33,470 nt of DNA from Lysobacteraceae bacterium (GTDB taxonomy: Bacteria; Pseudomonadota; Gammaproteobacteria; Xanthomonadales; Rhodanobacteraceae). Location: NCBI GenBank assembly GCA_018969845.1, contig JAGWXP010000006.1:1-33470 (forward strand), in the 5' to 3' direction. The number at the start of each line of letters is the position of its first letter. Within the stretch, counting starts at the first letter, position 1. A model generated the notes under the pieces. The model made no database searches and had not been told where the DNA came from. It saw only the letters and a program-made list of their open reading frames with translations. Both the position numbers and the translations under genes were made by a program. This document shows, piece after piece, positions 1-7,539 of this stretch.

Positions 1-1151
1 TGAACCGCGATGGCGAGGTCGTGCGTTCGACATTCCATGCGGCCGTGATGCGCTCACACGCACGCCTGACCTACACGCGCGTCTGGCAGGCGCTGGGCGA
101 AAACGATGCCGCGGCGCGCGCCGAACTGGCCGACGTGTTGCCGTATCTGGAACACCTGCATCAGCTCTACCGGATTCTGGCCAAGGCGCGCCAGCGCCGC
201 GGCGCGATCGATTTCGACAGCCGCGAGGTAAAGTTCCGTCTCGACAAGGCCGGTGCCGTGGTGCAGCTCGGCGCCGAGCCGCGCAATGACGCGCACAAGC
301 TGATCGAGGAGTGCATGATCGCAGCCAATGTCGAGGCGGCGAAATTCCTCGCTCAGCGCAAGATTCCGGCGTTGTATCGCGTGCATGCGCCGCCGCCCGA
401 AGCCAAGTACGAAGACCTGCTCGAATTCCTGCGCGAGTTTCATCTGAAGTTGCCGTCGCACGCGCAGGTGCAACCCAAGGATTTTTCCAGTTTGCTGAAG
501 AAAATTCGCGACCGCGCCGATGCCGGATTGATCCAGTCGGTGCTGCTGCGTTCGCAGTCGCTTGCTGTCTACAGCCCGCAGAATTCCGGGCATTTCGGTC
601 TGGCGCTGGATGCCTACGCGCATTTCACTTCGCCGATCCGCCGTTATCCCGACTTGCTCGTGCATCGCGCGATCCGCCATGCGCTGGCGAAGGGAAAGCC
701 GTCGGAATACATCTACACGCCGGGCGAGATGGCCAGTCTGGCCACGCACTGCTCGCAGAACGAGCGCCGCGCCGACGAGGCCGAACGCGACGTGGACGAG
801 CGCTACAAATGCGCGTGGATGGAAAAACACGTCGGCAGCGAGTTCGACGGCGTGGTGTCCGGCGTGACCTCGTTCGGTCTGTTCGTCGAACTGACGCAAT
901 CGCAGGTGAGTGGATTGGTGCACATCACGCAGTTGCCGAACGACTACTATCATTTCGATCCGGTGCGGCATTTGCTGACCGGCGAGCGGCGCGGACTGAA
1001 ATTCCGTCTCGGCGATGCGGTACGCGTGCAGGTGCTGCGCGCGAGTCTGGAGGATCGCAAGATCGACTTCAGGCTGGCGTCTGAAGCGCGCAACGAAATC
1101 TTCGCCGCTCCCGCCAGCGGGAGCGGCCGGCGCGCGCAGCGCACAGGGTGA
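1..1151 (+). CDS. rnr: Ribonuclease R, C-terminal part (5' end outside window)
   Basis: This is the 3' part of RNase R, a processive 3'-5' exoribonuclease that degrades structured RNA and takes part in RNA quality control. The frame is open from base 3, so the ORF-track GTG at 21 is not a real start. About 380 residues are visible, compared with about 810 for E. coli RNase R. The end of the catalytic RNB domain is seen, including HFTSPIRRYPDLLVHRAIR. It is followed by an S1 RNA-binding domain (FDGVVSGVTSFGLFVEL) and a short basic tail. The last 15 or so codons run into a palindromic intergenic repeat, which encodes the APASGSGRRAQRTG tail and shortly precedes the stop. rlmB follows on the same strand, as in many gammaproteobacteria. 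Family assignment is firm; only the N-terminus is missing. Confidence 0.95.
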   Translation, partial: NRDGEVVRSTFHAAVMRSHARLTYTRVWQALGENDAAARAELADVLPYLEHLHQLYRILAKARQRRGAIDFDSREVKFRLDKAGAVVQLGAEPRNDAHKLIEECMIAANVEAAKFLAQRKIPALYRVHAPPPEAKYEDLLEFLREFHLKLPSHAQVQPKDFSSLLKKIRDRADAGLIQSVLLRSQSLAVYSPQNSGHFGLALDAYAHFTSPIRRYPDLLVHRAIRHALAKGKPSEYIYTPGEMASLATHCSQNERRADEAERDVDERYKCAWMEKHVGSEFDGVVSGVTSFGLFVELTQSQVSGLVHITQLPNDYYHFDPVRHLLTGERRGLKFRLGDAVRVQVLRASLEDRKIDFRLASEARNEIFAAPASGSGRRAQRTG

Positions 1152-1209
1152 GGGTGGATGTGCCACCCACCACTCTCACCCCTTGCCCTCTCCCGCCAGC
1201 GGGAGAGGG
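1105..1209. repeat. Paired palindromic intergenic repeat at the rnr 3' end
   Basis: Two near-identical palindromes are seen. The first, at 1105-1126, has arms ccgctcccgc and gcgggagcgg. The second, at 1186-1209, has arms ccctctcccgc and gcgggagaggg. Each has the same 2-nt centre. Between them, agggtgaggg and a matching ctcaccc tract make the unit partly symmetric. The arrangement resembles a REP/BIME-type element. The first palindrome lies inside the rnr coding sequence and the second between rnr and rlmB. It could fold in RNA and protect or separate the rnr and rlmB transcripts. Confidence 0.7.
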
Positions 1210-1258
1210 GGAGTGATTGTCGCGCTGCGCGCGACTTCTGTATTTCATTGGAGCGGGC

Positions 1259-2005
1259 ATGAGCGGCGAGTTGATTTTCGGAATCCATTCCATCGAAGCG
1301 GCACTGACCCATGATCCGGCGAACGTGCTCGAGCTGTATCTGGAGAGCGACAGCCACAACGCACGCCTGAAGGAGCTATCCGATCGCGCGCGCGACGCCG
1401 GCGTGAAGCCGCATGCGCGCGACAAGGCCGCTCTCGACAAGATGACCGGTGGCGCGCGCCATCAGGGTGCGGTCGCGCGTTACCGCACGCCGCCGCCGCG
1501 CAACGAAAACGAGTTGACGGCGCTGGTCGAGAAAGCCGGTGCGCAGGCGTTGCTGCTCGTGCTTGATGGCGTGACCGATCCGCACAATCTCGGCGCCTGC
1601 CTGCGCAGTGCGGAAGCCGCTGGCGTCACCGCGGTCATCGTGCCCAAGGACAAGGCAGCCGGCATCACGCCCACCGTGCGCAAGGCATCGGCCGGAGCGG
1701 CCGACCGCATCGCCTTCTTCGCGGTGACGAATCTCGCGCGCTCGCTGAAAAACCTGAAGCAGGCCGGCGTGTGGCTGGTAGGTCTCGCCGGCGATGCTGA
1801 ACAGGATTTCTACGCGCTGGATCTGAGAGGTGCAACCGCCATCGTGATGGGCAGCGAAGGCGAGGGCATGCGCCGGCTCACGCGCGAAACTTGCGATTAC
1901 CTCGCCCATATTCCGATGCGCGGCAGCGTCGAGAGCCTCAACGTGTCGGTGGCGACCGGCGTGGCGCTGTTTGAGGCGCTGCGGCAGCGCGGGGCCAAAC
2001 CGTGA
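1259..2005 (+). CDS. rlmB: 23S rRNA (guanosine-2'-O)-methyltransferase RlmB
   Basis: This SpoU/TrmH-class methyltransferase of 248 aa is expected to methylate G2251 in the 23S rRNA P-loop using SAM. An N-terminal substrate-binding domain (about residues 5-80, beginning LIFGIHSIEAAL) precedes the SPOUT domain. The three family motifs are visible: DGVTDPHNLGACLRSAEA (residues 103-120, with the conserved Asn and Arg), IVMGSEGEGMRRL, and IPMRGSVESLNVSVATG. I chose ATG 1259 because it has a ggag-type Shine-Dalgarno just upstream and the family N-terminus starts there. The ORF-track TTG at 1217 would add 14 residues derived from repeat-flanking DNA. The downstream membrane-protein gene overlaps its stop codon. 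Confidence 0.95.
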   Translation: MSGELIFGIHSIEAALTHDPANVLELYLESDSHNARLKELSDRARDAGVKPHARDKAALDKMTGGARHQGAVARYRTPPPRNENELTALVEKAGAQALLLVLDGVTDPHNLGACLRSAEAAGVTAVIVPKDKAAGITPTVRKASAGAADRIAFFAVTNLARSLKNLKQAGVWLVGLAGDAEQDFYALDLRGATAIVMGSEGEGMRRLTRETCDYLAHIPMRGSVESLNVSVATGVALFEALRQRGAKP

Positions 2006-2256
2006 CTATCCAGATGCATTGGCCGGACGCGATCGGGCTGCTCGGCGTTATCCTGATCCTGTTCGCGTATTTTCTGCTGCAGGCCGGACGCCTCCGCGGC
2101 AACGCACTGCCGTATCAATTGCTCAACGCGATCGGCGCGATTCTCGTGTTGGTGTCTCTGCTGTACGCCTTCAATCTGTCGGCGTTCCTGATGGAGTTGG
2201 CGTGGTTGCTCGTCAGCATCTACGGAATGGCGCGGAACCGCAAACGCAGCGCATGA
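2002..2256 (+). CDS. Small CBU_0592-like membrane protein
   Basis: The 84-aa product has three predicted hydrophobic helices: IGLLGVILILFAYFLLQ, LLNAIGAILVLVSLLYAF and LMELAWLLVSIYGMA. It ends in a short basic tail. It resembles the small CBU_0592-type membrane proteins common in Proteobacteria, whose function is unknown to me. GTG 2002 overlaps the rlmB stop in a 4-base GTGA junction, which suggests translational coupling. ATG 2014 is an alternative start four codons later. A role in the membrane is inferred only from hydropathy. Confidence 0.75.
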   Translation: MTIQMHWPDAIGLLGVILILFAYFLLQAGRLRGNALPYQLLNAIGAILVLVSLLYAFNLSAFLMELAWLLVSIYGMARNRKRSA

Positions 2257-2311
2257 TAATTCGCGCCTCCGGTGGATGAGGGTAATGCATGATTTGGCAG
2301 GAGAGGGTATT

Positions 2312-2404
2312 CCGTTCGCGTTGAGCGTAGCTCGCGCGGCGAGCGAAGTCGAAACGCCAAGCCCTTCGACTTCGGCGCTTTGCGCCTACGCTCAGGGCGA
2401 ACGG
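2312..2404. repeat. Intergenic palindromic repeat, family B copy 1
   Basis: This element of about 93 bp has imperfect outer arms, ccgttcgcgttgagcgtag and ctacgctcagggcgaacgg, and internal cgaagtcgaa / ttcgacttcg arms. Related copies are at 4494-4591 and 30817-30909. It lies between convergent genes (the membrane-protein gene and cysK), so it may also act as a bidirectional transcription barrier. Confidence 0.75.
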
Positions 2405-2409
2405 TTCTA

Positions 2410-3360
2410 CTACAAATCCGCCAACTCCACATCCGTACCTTCGTTGATGCCTTCGAACAGGAACGTGGATAGATAACGCTCGCCGGTGTCAGGCAGCATG
2501 GTCAGGATCACGTCGCCGTGGCTGGCTTGCTTTGCCACCTCCAGTGCGGCGGCGAATGTAGCCCCGGAGGAAATGCCGCAGAAGATGCCTTCCTTGTGCG
2601 CCAACGCACGCGCGGTGTCGCGGGCAAGCGTGTCGTCAACCGTGAGGATGCGATCGGCGACCGATTTGTTGAGCACCGCGGGCACGAGGTCCGGCGTCCA
2701 GCCCTGGATCTTGTGCGGCTGCCATGGCTTGCCCGACAGCAATGCCGCGCCGGCGGGCTCGGCCGCGGCGATCTTGATCGATGGGCGGGCCAGCTTGAGC
2801 ATTTCGCCCGCGCCGGTGAGCGTGCCGCCCGTGCCCCAGCCGGTGACGAACCAGTCCAGGCGCTTGCCGGCGAAGTCCTGCAGGATTTCCGGGCCGGTCG
2901 TGCTGCGGTGGTAGGCAGGATTGGCTTCGTTCTCGAACTGCCGCGCCAGAAAGGCGCCATGCTTGGCCGCATAGGCTTCGGCGCGCTTGAGCATGCCGGT
3001 GCCGCGTTCGGCCGCCGGAATGAGGATCACCTTGGCACCGAGGGCGCGCATCAGCTTGCGCCGCTCGATCGAGAACGAATCGCTCATGAAGGCGACGAAC
3101 GGATAACCCTTGGCCGCGCACACCATGGCGAGCGCAATGCCGGTGTTGCCGGATGTGGCCTCGACCACGGTCTGTCCCGGTTTGAGCGTGCCGCGTGCCT
3201 CGGCGTCGAGGATGATGCCGATGGCAAGCCGATCCTTGACTGAGGACATCGGATTGAAAGCTTCGATCTTGACGTAGATGTCGACGCCTTTCGGCGCGAG
3301 GCGATTGATGCGCACGATCGGCGTACGGCCGATGGTTTCGAGTATGTTCTGGTAGATCAT
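2410..3360 (-). CDS. cysK: Cysteine synthase (O-acetylserine sulfhydrylase)
   Basis: This PLP enzyme of 316 aa makes L-cysteine from O-acetyl-L-serine and sulfide in the cytoplasm. The PLP lysine is K42 in NPMSSVKDRL. The Asn loop TSGNTG is at about residues 69-74. The phosphate-binding GTGGTLTG loop and the C-terminal PDTGERYLST are present. Length and motifs match CysK. CysM cannot be fully excluded from sequence alone, but SIERRKLMRALGA and HKIQGW favour CysK. The start ATG has an aggtga Shine-Dalgarno a few bases upstream. It is the last gene of the minus-strand block. A 142-bp leader carries two TTTGGA/TCCAAA dyads that could regulate it. Confidence 0.95.
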   Translation of the reverse strand: MIYQNILETIGRTPIVRINRLAPKGVDIYVKIEAFNPMSSVKDRLAIGIILDAEARGTLKPGQTVVEATSGNTGIALAMVCAAKGYPFVAFMSDSFSIERRKLMRALGAKVILIPAAERGTGMLKRAEAYAAKHGAFLARQFENEANPAYHRSTTGPEILQDFAGKRLDWFVTGWGTGGTLTGAGEMLKLARPSIKIAAAEPAGAALLSGKPWQPHKIQGWTPDLVPAVLNKSVADRILTVDDTLARDTARALAHKEGIFCGISSGATFAAALEVAKQASHGDVILTMLPDTGERYLSTFLFEGINEGTDVELADL

Positions 3361-3460
3361 GGGTCACCTGGATGCGATTGGGAAGCAGATCGAGCGGTCG
3401 GCAGATGGCGATGCGCCAAGCACATCGCCCGAGCCTAGCGCCGCGCCGCCGCAAACGCAA

Positions 3461-3499
3461 TTTGGACGTCCAAATTACCGGGGCTTTGGAGATTCCAAA
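3461..3499 (-). promoter_or_regulatory. Twin TTTGGA dyads upstream of cysK (candidate operator)
   Basis: Two inverted repeats share identical half-sites: TTTGGA-CG-TCCAAA at 3461-3474, which sits in the perfect 18-bp palindrome AATTTGGACGTCCAAATT (3459-3476), and TTTGGA-GAT-TCCAAA at 3485-3499. Their centres are about 24-25 bp apart. They lie between the fmdB-like stop and cysK, roughly 100-140 bp before the cysK ATG. The identical half-sites suggest a dimeric regulator binding twice. A CysB-like or other sulfur regulator is only a guess. Confidence 0.45.
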
Positions 3500-3502
3500 A
3501 AC

Positions 3503-3784
3503 TCATTTGTCGCTGATGTACCTGGGCCCCTTGCCGTAGGCTTTTTCGTAGACACCCTTGCTGGCTCGGCGGTACTGGGTGAAGCCGTGCTTTTCCGCGT
3601 GGCCTTCTTTGAGCAGGTGGGAATTGCCGGCCGCAACATTCGGTGCGCAAATCACGCGCCGTACCGCAGCCCCGCACCGGGGGCATTGCGTCAACGGTGT
3701 CTCGGCGAGCTTTTGCAGCACGTCGAAATGCGCCTCGCAGTGCGGGCAACCTGTGGTGACAGCGGCATATTCGTGGATCGGCAT
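3503..3784 (-). CDS. FmdB-family zinc-ribbon protein
   Basis: This small protein of 93 aa begins MPIHEYA, the usual FmdB/CxxC_CXXC_SSSS family opening. It carries two zinc-ribbon knuckles, CPHC and CPRC, about 22 residues apart. The C-terminal part is basic and Gly/Tyr-rich. The family is widespread and poorly characterised; the name comes from a formamidase regulatory gene and should not be taken as function. I chose the internal ATG at 3784 rather than the ORF-track start at 3805 because the family begins at MPI. It sits 31 bp after rnt, so the two are probably co-transcribed. Confidence 0.8.
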   Translation of the reverse strand: MPIHEYAAVTTGCPHCEAHFDVLQKLAETPLTQCPRCGAAVRRVICAPNVAAGNSHLLKEGHAEKHGFTQYRRASKGVYEKAYGKGPRYISDK

Positions 3785-3815
3785 GCTCACATGGTGGAAC
3801 CGCACCGCGACATTA

Positions 3816-4442
3816 TCAAGCGCCCGCTGCGTCGCTCATGCGCTTCCAGCGATTGACGATCTCGCAAAACAGCAGCGCCGTGCGCTCGGCGTCGTATACG
3901 GCCGAGTGCGCCTCGTCCGCGTTCCAATCGAAGCCCGCGGCCTGCACGGCGCGGCTGAGCACGGTCTGGCCATAAGCCAGGCCGCCGAGCGTGGCGGTGT
4001 CGAAGCAACTGAAAAGATGAAACGGACTGCGCTTGTGGCCGGTGCGGCGGATTGCGGCGTTGAGGAACGACAGGTCGAAGGCGGCGTTGTGGCCGACCAG
4101 GATGGCGCGCTGACAGCCGTATTCGCGCAGCGCCTTGCGGATCGGCCGGAAAATCAGATCCAGCGCCTCGCGTTCGGGAACTGCCGCGCGGAACGGGTGC
4201 GTTGGATCGATGCCGGTGATTTCCAGCGCGCGCGGATCGATGTTGGCGCCGGGAAACGGCTCGACGTGGGTGGAAACGACCGCTGCCGGATGCACCACGC
4301 CCGTCGCATCCATGTCGATCACGACCGCGGCGATTTCCAGCAGGGCATCGCGTTCACAATCGAAACCGCCGGTTTCCACATCGACCGCGACGGGCAGAAA
4401 ACCGCGGAAGCGTTCGGCGTATTTCGGCGCAGGTTCGGACAT
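3816..4442 (-). CDS. rnt: Ribonuclease T
   Basis: This DEDDh 3'-5' exoribonuclease of 208 aa trims the 3' ends of tRNA and other stable RNA and acts in end-turnover of the tRNA CCA. Exo motif I is AVDVETGGF (D21, E23). Exo II is [12 protein letters not shown]. Exo III, with the catalytic His, is [16 protein letters not shown]. The C-terminal [10 protein letters not shown] is typical of RNase T. The start is ATG 4442 ([15 protein letters not shown]). The longer ORF-track version reads through a family B repeat and is not credible. It lies downstream of the M14 peptidase and upstream of the FmdB-like gene. Confidence 0.95.
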   Translation of the reverse strand: MSEPAPKYAERFRGFLPVAVDVETGGFDCERDALLEIAAVVIDMDATGVVHPAAVVSTHVEPFPGANIDPRALEITGIDPTHPFRAAVPEREALDLIFRPIRKALREYGCQRAILVGHNAAFDLSFLNAAIRRTGHKRSPFHLFSCFDTATLGGLAYGQTVLSRAVQAAGFDWNADEAHSAVYDAERTALLFCEIVNRWKRMSDAAGA

Positions 4443-4493
4443 GCGCCGAGGATACGCATTAGCTCGCACTGCGACAACGCGTTTTGTTTGAAC

Positions 4494-4591
4494 CCGTTCG
4501 GGCTGAGCGTGGCGCCGAAGGCGCGAAGTCGAAGCCCTCCGGTGCGGTAACTTCGACTTCGTCGTTTCACGGCTACGCTCAGTGCGAACGG
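4494..4591. repeat. Intergenic palindromic repeat, family B copy 2
   Basis: This copy has outer arms ccgttcgggctgagcgtgg and a matching ctacgctcagtgcgaacgg, with inner cgaagtcgaag / cttcgacttcg arms. It occupies most of the gap between the M14 peptidase and rnt on the minus strand, so it would be transcribed as a large hairpin between the two. It is homologous to copies at 2312-2404 and 30817-30909. Confidence 0.75.
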
Positions 4592-4613
4592 CTAAACTCG
4601 GATCGTCCAATAA

Positions 4614-7343
4614 TCAATGGCTGGCTGCGGACGTCAGCGCATTCAACACCAACGCATAGCTGCCGATCGTCTCGCCGCGCCAGAACGGATTGCTGGCGAA
4701 CAGCAGCACGCGGCCGCGACCGTAATGCGCTTGCACGACCGCCGCGCGTTGCGCCATCGCCTCGCCCTGTTCGAGCAGGCCCGAGATCAGCAAGTCGTTC
4801 GCGTCGGCCCAGCGCACGATCGCTTCGGGCCGGTCGGCAGCGGGAATCACCAGCGGATTGTTGCGTTCCTGCTCGGCATTCAGCGGCAGCGCTTGCCACG
4901 GCTTGGCCTCTGGCAGCGACGGCGGGGTGGCATAGGGTCGGCCCTCGGGAATGTCGGCATCGTGCGGACCGCCGCGTCCGGTCGGACGCTGGAACTTGTC
5001 GGCGCGCGGCAGATCCTTGTCGCCGCCGATGAGGTTGCTGATCTCGAAGGACAGGCTGTGCGCGCTGTACATGGCGAAGGAGGCAGCGTAGCCGCGCACG
5101 ATCGGACTGGTCTTGTCCACCAGGTCGGCGCGCAGCACACTGCCGACCACACGCACGTTGCCGTGCGGCGTCACCGACACGCCGGGCGCGAGTCCGGCAT
5201 CGATGGCGAATTTCGCGGTGTCTTCGGAAGTAATCAGCAAGCCGCCGTCCGCGACGAAGCGCTTGAGGTTCGTCAGCCCTGCCTCGCCGAGGCCCGGGCG
5301 GATATCCGGCGTCGAATCGATGCGACCGAGATTCGGCGTCAGCTTCGTCGTCTGCCACGGCAGCGGATTGCCGTACATCGGCAGGCCGTCGACAATGTCC
5401 TGCAGGCTGGCGCCGCCGATCGGCCCGAACAGGATGGCGTCGTACTTGCCGCGCAGATTTTTTTCGCGCGCAACGGTCTGCGTGCTGATGTAGTCGTACT
5501 TGACGCCGAGCTTGTCCAGCGCCATGCGCCACCAGCCTTCGGTTTGCGTATCGAGCCAGGTGTGCATGATGGCGATGCGCGGCAGTTTGCCGCTGACGCC
5601 AAGGCCTGCGGGATCGAACGCCGGTGACGTCGGCGCATCGGCACGTTGCATCGGCACGCTCAGCACGGCAGGATCGGCAATGCGCACGACGGTGGTGCCG
5701 AACAGGTCGCCGAACGACCAGCCGGTGTCGTCGTAGGGATGTTTCTGCGGATCGTCCGGGGCCCAGTACTGGCGATCCAGCAGGGTGTCGGCGACGCGCG
5801 AGTAGGGTTGGTCCATGCGCACGATCCAGCTGCCGGCCGGAAAGCGGCGCGCGGCGGTCCTGATTGGCGGCGGCTCGGTCGGCTGCACGGCCGCATCCGC
5901 CGGCGCGGGCGCCTGCGCGCTGAACGCGGCATTGGCGCGACTGAGCTCGACATGCTGCTTCGCCAGCACACGCAGCAATTCCGCCTGCGCACCCGGATGT
6001 GCATCGTCTGCCGGCAACACATAGGCGGCGGGTCCTGCGAGCTGCGGCTTTTCGACCGAGCGCTTCGATTTCAGCCAGAAATTGCTCAGGTATTTGCGCT
6101 CGTTGCGCGCGAAATAGTCGAGCGCGGTCAGCAGTCCCGTCTGTGTGTAGTTGTTGTTGTCGCGTTGCGACCACAGCACTTTGGGCAAGGGCGGATTGGG
6201 CTTGTACCAGGTACGCGCGTATTCGTCGGGAGCAAGGATGCGCTCGACCGTATCGGCACCGTCGTTGCCGAAGGTCTCGTACAAGCGGCTGATGCCGTTG
6301 TGCGTGGCAGCGATGAACATCAGATAGGCCGGGCTCCAGGTATCGAAATTGCCGTGCGTGAACACGCCCGGCATGCCGAACTTGGTCAACTGTTCGACGT
6401 TGTTCCAGCCGAGCTCTTGCCATTCGCTGGTCAGGATCGGATCGATCCAGGCGTTGTACGGGCCCGCGCCGACGGTGTTGTCGTAAAGGAACGGCACCGA
6501 TTCGTGCAGGTCGTGCAGCACCTGCGCATGCCAGCCGACGTAGGTGTCGAGTACATTCCTGGTCAGGTCCAGCGTCACGCCCATCGCATCGCGGTTATTG
6601 TCGTGCGCGACGTAATGACCCCAGTACATCAGTGGCGGATAGTTCTCGTGCGGATGTGCGCGGTGCCAGCGGTACAAATCCACCATGCGATCGCGGCCGT
6701 CCGCTTCCACCACCGGCGTGATCAAGGTGATCACATGCGAGCGGATGTAGCGGATGTAGGGAGCGTCGTCCACGGCGAGGCGGTAAGCCAGTTCCATCAC
6801 CGAGGTCGGCGAACCGGTCTCGGTGGAATGGATGGTCGCCGTGATGTAATAGACCGGCGTGGTCTGTTTGATGATTTGCGCGGCTTTCGCATCATCCATG
6901 CCCAGCGTGCGCGGATCGGCGAGTTGGGCGAGCCGCGCCTTGTTCGCATCCAAATCGTTGATCAAGGACTCGTCGGCGATGGCGACCGCGATCATTTCGC
7001 GGCCCTCTTCGGTGTGGCCGATCGTGAACACTTTCACGCGCGGCGTGGCTTTCTCCAGCATCCGGAAGTAGCGGTACACGTCTTCCGCATAAGGCAGATT
7101 GTTCGGCGCGCCTGCGATGTAGCCCAGCGCTTTTTCCGGCGTCGGCACCGTCTTGGATGCCGGCAGGTAGTCGGTCAGAGGCGAATTGAAGTACGGCTGC
7201 GTCGTGTACTCGGCGATCTTGGCCGTGTAGGCCTGATCCACCGGTTGCTGTGGGTCACGGGCGTAGTGGTCGTCGGCGGTTGCCACGAACGGCCACGTGG
7301 TCGCGCAAGCAGCGAGCAACAATCGCTGAAAGAACAGACGCAT
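4614..7343 (-). CDS. Secreted M14-family zinc carboxypeptidase-like protein
   Basis: This 909-aa protein begins with a signal peptide (MRLFFQRLLLAACATTWPFVATADD), so it is exported. An M14 metallopeptidase domain follows at about residues 65-400. The HxxE zinc motif is H172-E175 in ATIHSTETGS, the Asn-Arg substrate pocket is in HDNNRDAMG, and the third zinc His is probably H280 in DLHESVPFLYD. The C-terminal part (about 610-905) looks like a class I glutamine-amidotransferase/ThuA-like fold (PRIAIMHTWLD, YDAILFGPIGG, GLLITSEDT, GRGRVLLFASNPFWRG). The substrate is unknown. ATG 7343 has a ggag Shine-Dalgarno and a good signal peptide, so it is preferred over the ORF-track start 21 codons upstream. 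Confidence 0.88.
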   Translation of the reverse strand: MRLFFQRLLLAACATTWPFVATADDHYARDPQQPVDQAYTAKIAEYTTQPYFNSPLTDYLPASKTVPTPEKALGYIAGAPNNLPYAEDVYRYFRMLEKATPRVKVFTIGHTEEGREMIAVAIADESLINDLDANKARLAQLADPRTLGMDDAKAAQIIKQTTPVYYITATIHSTETGSPTSVMELAYRLAVDDAPYIRYIRSHVITLITPVVEADGRDRMVDLYRWHRAHPHENYPPLMYWGHYVAHDNNRDAMGVTLDLTRNVLDTYVGWHAQVLHDLHESVPFLYDNTVGAGPYNAWIDPILTSEWQELGWNNVEQLTKFGMPGVFTHGNFDTWSPAYLMFIAATHNGISRLYETFGNDGADTVERILAPDEYARTWYKPNPPLPKVLWSQRDNNNYTQTGLLTALDYFARNERKYLSNFWLKSKRSVEKPQLAGPAAYVLPADDAHPGAQAELLRVLAKQHVELSRANAAFSAQAPAPADAAVQPTEPPPIRTAARRFPAGSWIVRMDQPYSRVADTLLDRQYWAPDDPQKHPYDDTGWSFGDLFGTTVVRIADPAVLSVPMQRADAPTSPAFDPAGLGVSGKLPRIAIMHTWLDTQTEGWWRMALDKLGVKYDYISTQTVAREKNLRGKYDAILFGPIGGASLQDIVDGLPMYGNPLPWQTTKLTPNLGRIDSTPDIRPGLGEAGLTNLKRFVADGGLLITSEDTAKFAIDAGLAPGVSVTPHGNVRVVGSVLRADLVDKTSPIVRGYAASFAMYSAHSLSFEISNLIGGDKDLPRADKFQRPTGRGGPHDADIPEGRPYATPPSLPEAKPWQALPLNAEQERNNPLVIPAADRPEAIVRWADANDLLISGLLEQGEAMAQRAAVVQAHYGRGRVLLFASNPFWRGETIGSYALVLNALTSAASH

Positions 7344-7377
7344 GTGCACTCCGGAAATGTGGGCACGACGGCCCGCG

Positions 7378-7406
7378 AGCATAGCGGCCGGCCGGCGGCG
7401 TGTCAT
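7378..7406 (-). promoter_or_regulatory. Sigma70-like promoter for the M14 peptidase gene
   Basis: Reading the minus strand, ATGACA (7406-7401) is followed after 17 bp by TATGCT (7383-7378). Transcription would start near 7371, giving a leader of about 28 nt that contains the ggag ribosome-binding site. It faces away from the thrS promoter 20 bp to its right. Confidence 0.5.
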
Positions 7407-7426
7407 GGCCGAAGGTCATGGGGCGA

Positions 7427-7455
7427 TTGAAAGCGCCCATACGGCGTGGGAGAAT
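7427..7455 (+). promoter_or_regulatory. Sigma70-like promoter for the thrS leader
   Basis: TTGAAA (7427-7432), a 17-bp spacer and GAGAAT (7450-7455) form a good -35/-10 pair. The predicted start point, 7461-7464, falls on or just before the ATGATG of the thrS leader peptide. The leader mRNA would therefore have almost no 5' untranslated region. Confidence 0.55.
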
Positions 7456-7463
7456 CGCCTCAA

Positions 7464-7535
7464 ATGATGGCGAGGTGGCGCGCGGGTAACCGCCGTCGAG
7501 CGCGCGACATGGAAACTAGAACAGCCAACACGTAA
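7464..7535 (+). CDS. Putative thrS leader peptide (Thr-rich C-terminus)
   Basis: This is a 23-codon ORF starting ATG-ATG. An 8-codon version would start at ATG 7509. It ends M-E-T-R-T-A-N-T-stop. The three Thr codons are ACT, ACA and ACG, not ACC, the codon expected to dominate in GC-rich DNA, and a rare-type AGA Arg codon lies between the first two. The stop is followed 4 nt later by the left arm of a possible antiterminator and then by an intrinsic terminator, 161 bp before thrS. That is the architecture of a ribosome-mediated attenuator. There is no strong Shine-Dalgarno, but the promoter position suits leaderless initiation at 7464. The reading is inference from layout; the ORF is too short for homology. 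Confidence 0.6.
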   Translation: MMARWRAGNRRRARDMETRTANT

Positions 7536-7539
7536 CGGT

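Noticed and set aside
54-1166. 370-codon minus-strand ORF opposite rnr
   Set aside because: It is the complement of the RNase R frame in GC-rich DNA, Arg/Gln/His-rich with no known motif.
4579-6423. 614-codon minus-strand ORF overlapping the M14 gene in another frame
   Set aside because: Arg-rich off-frame reading; the M14 frame has a signal peptide and catalytic motifs.
5646-7430. 594-codon plus-strand ORF opposite the M14 gene
   Set aside because: Antisense shadow frame; no recognisable protein.
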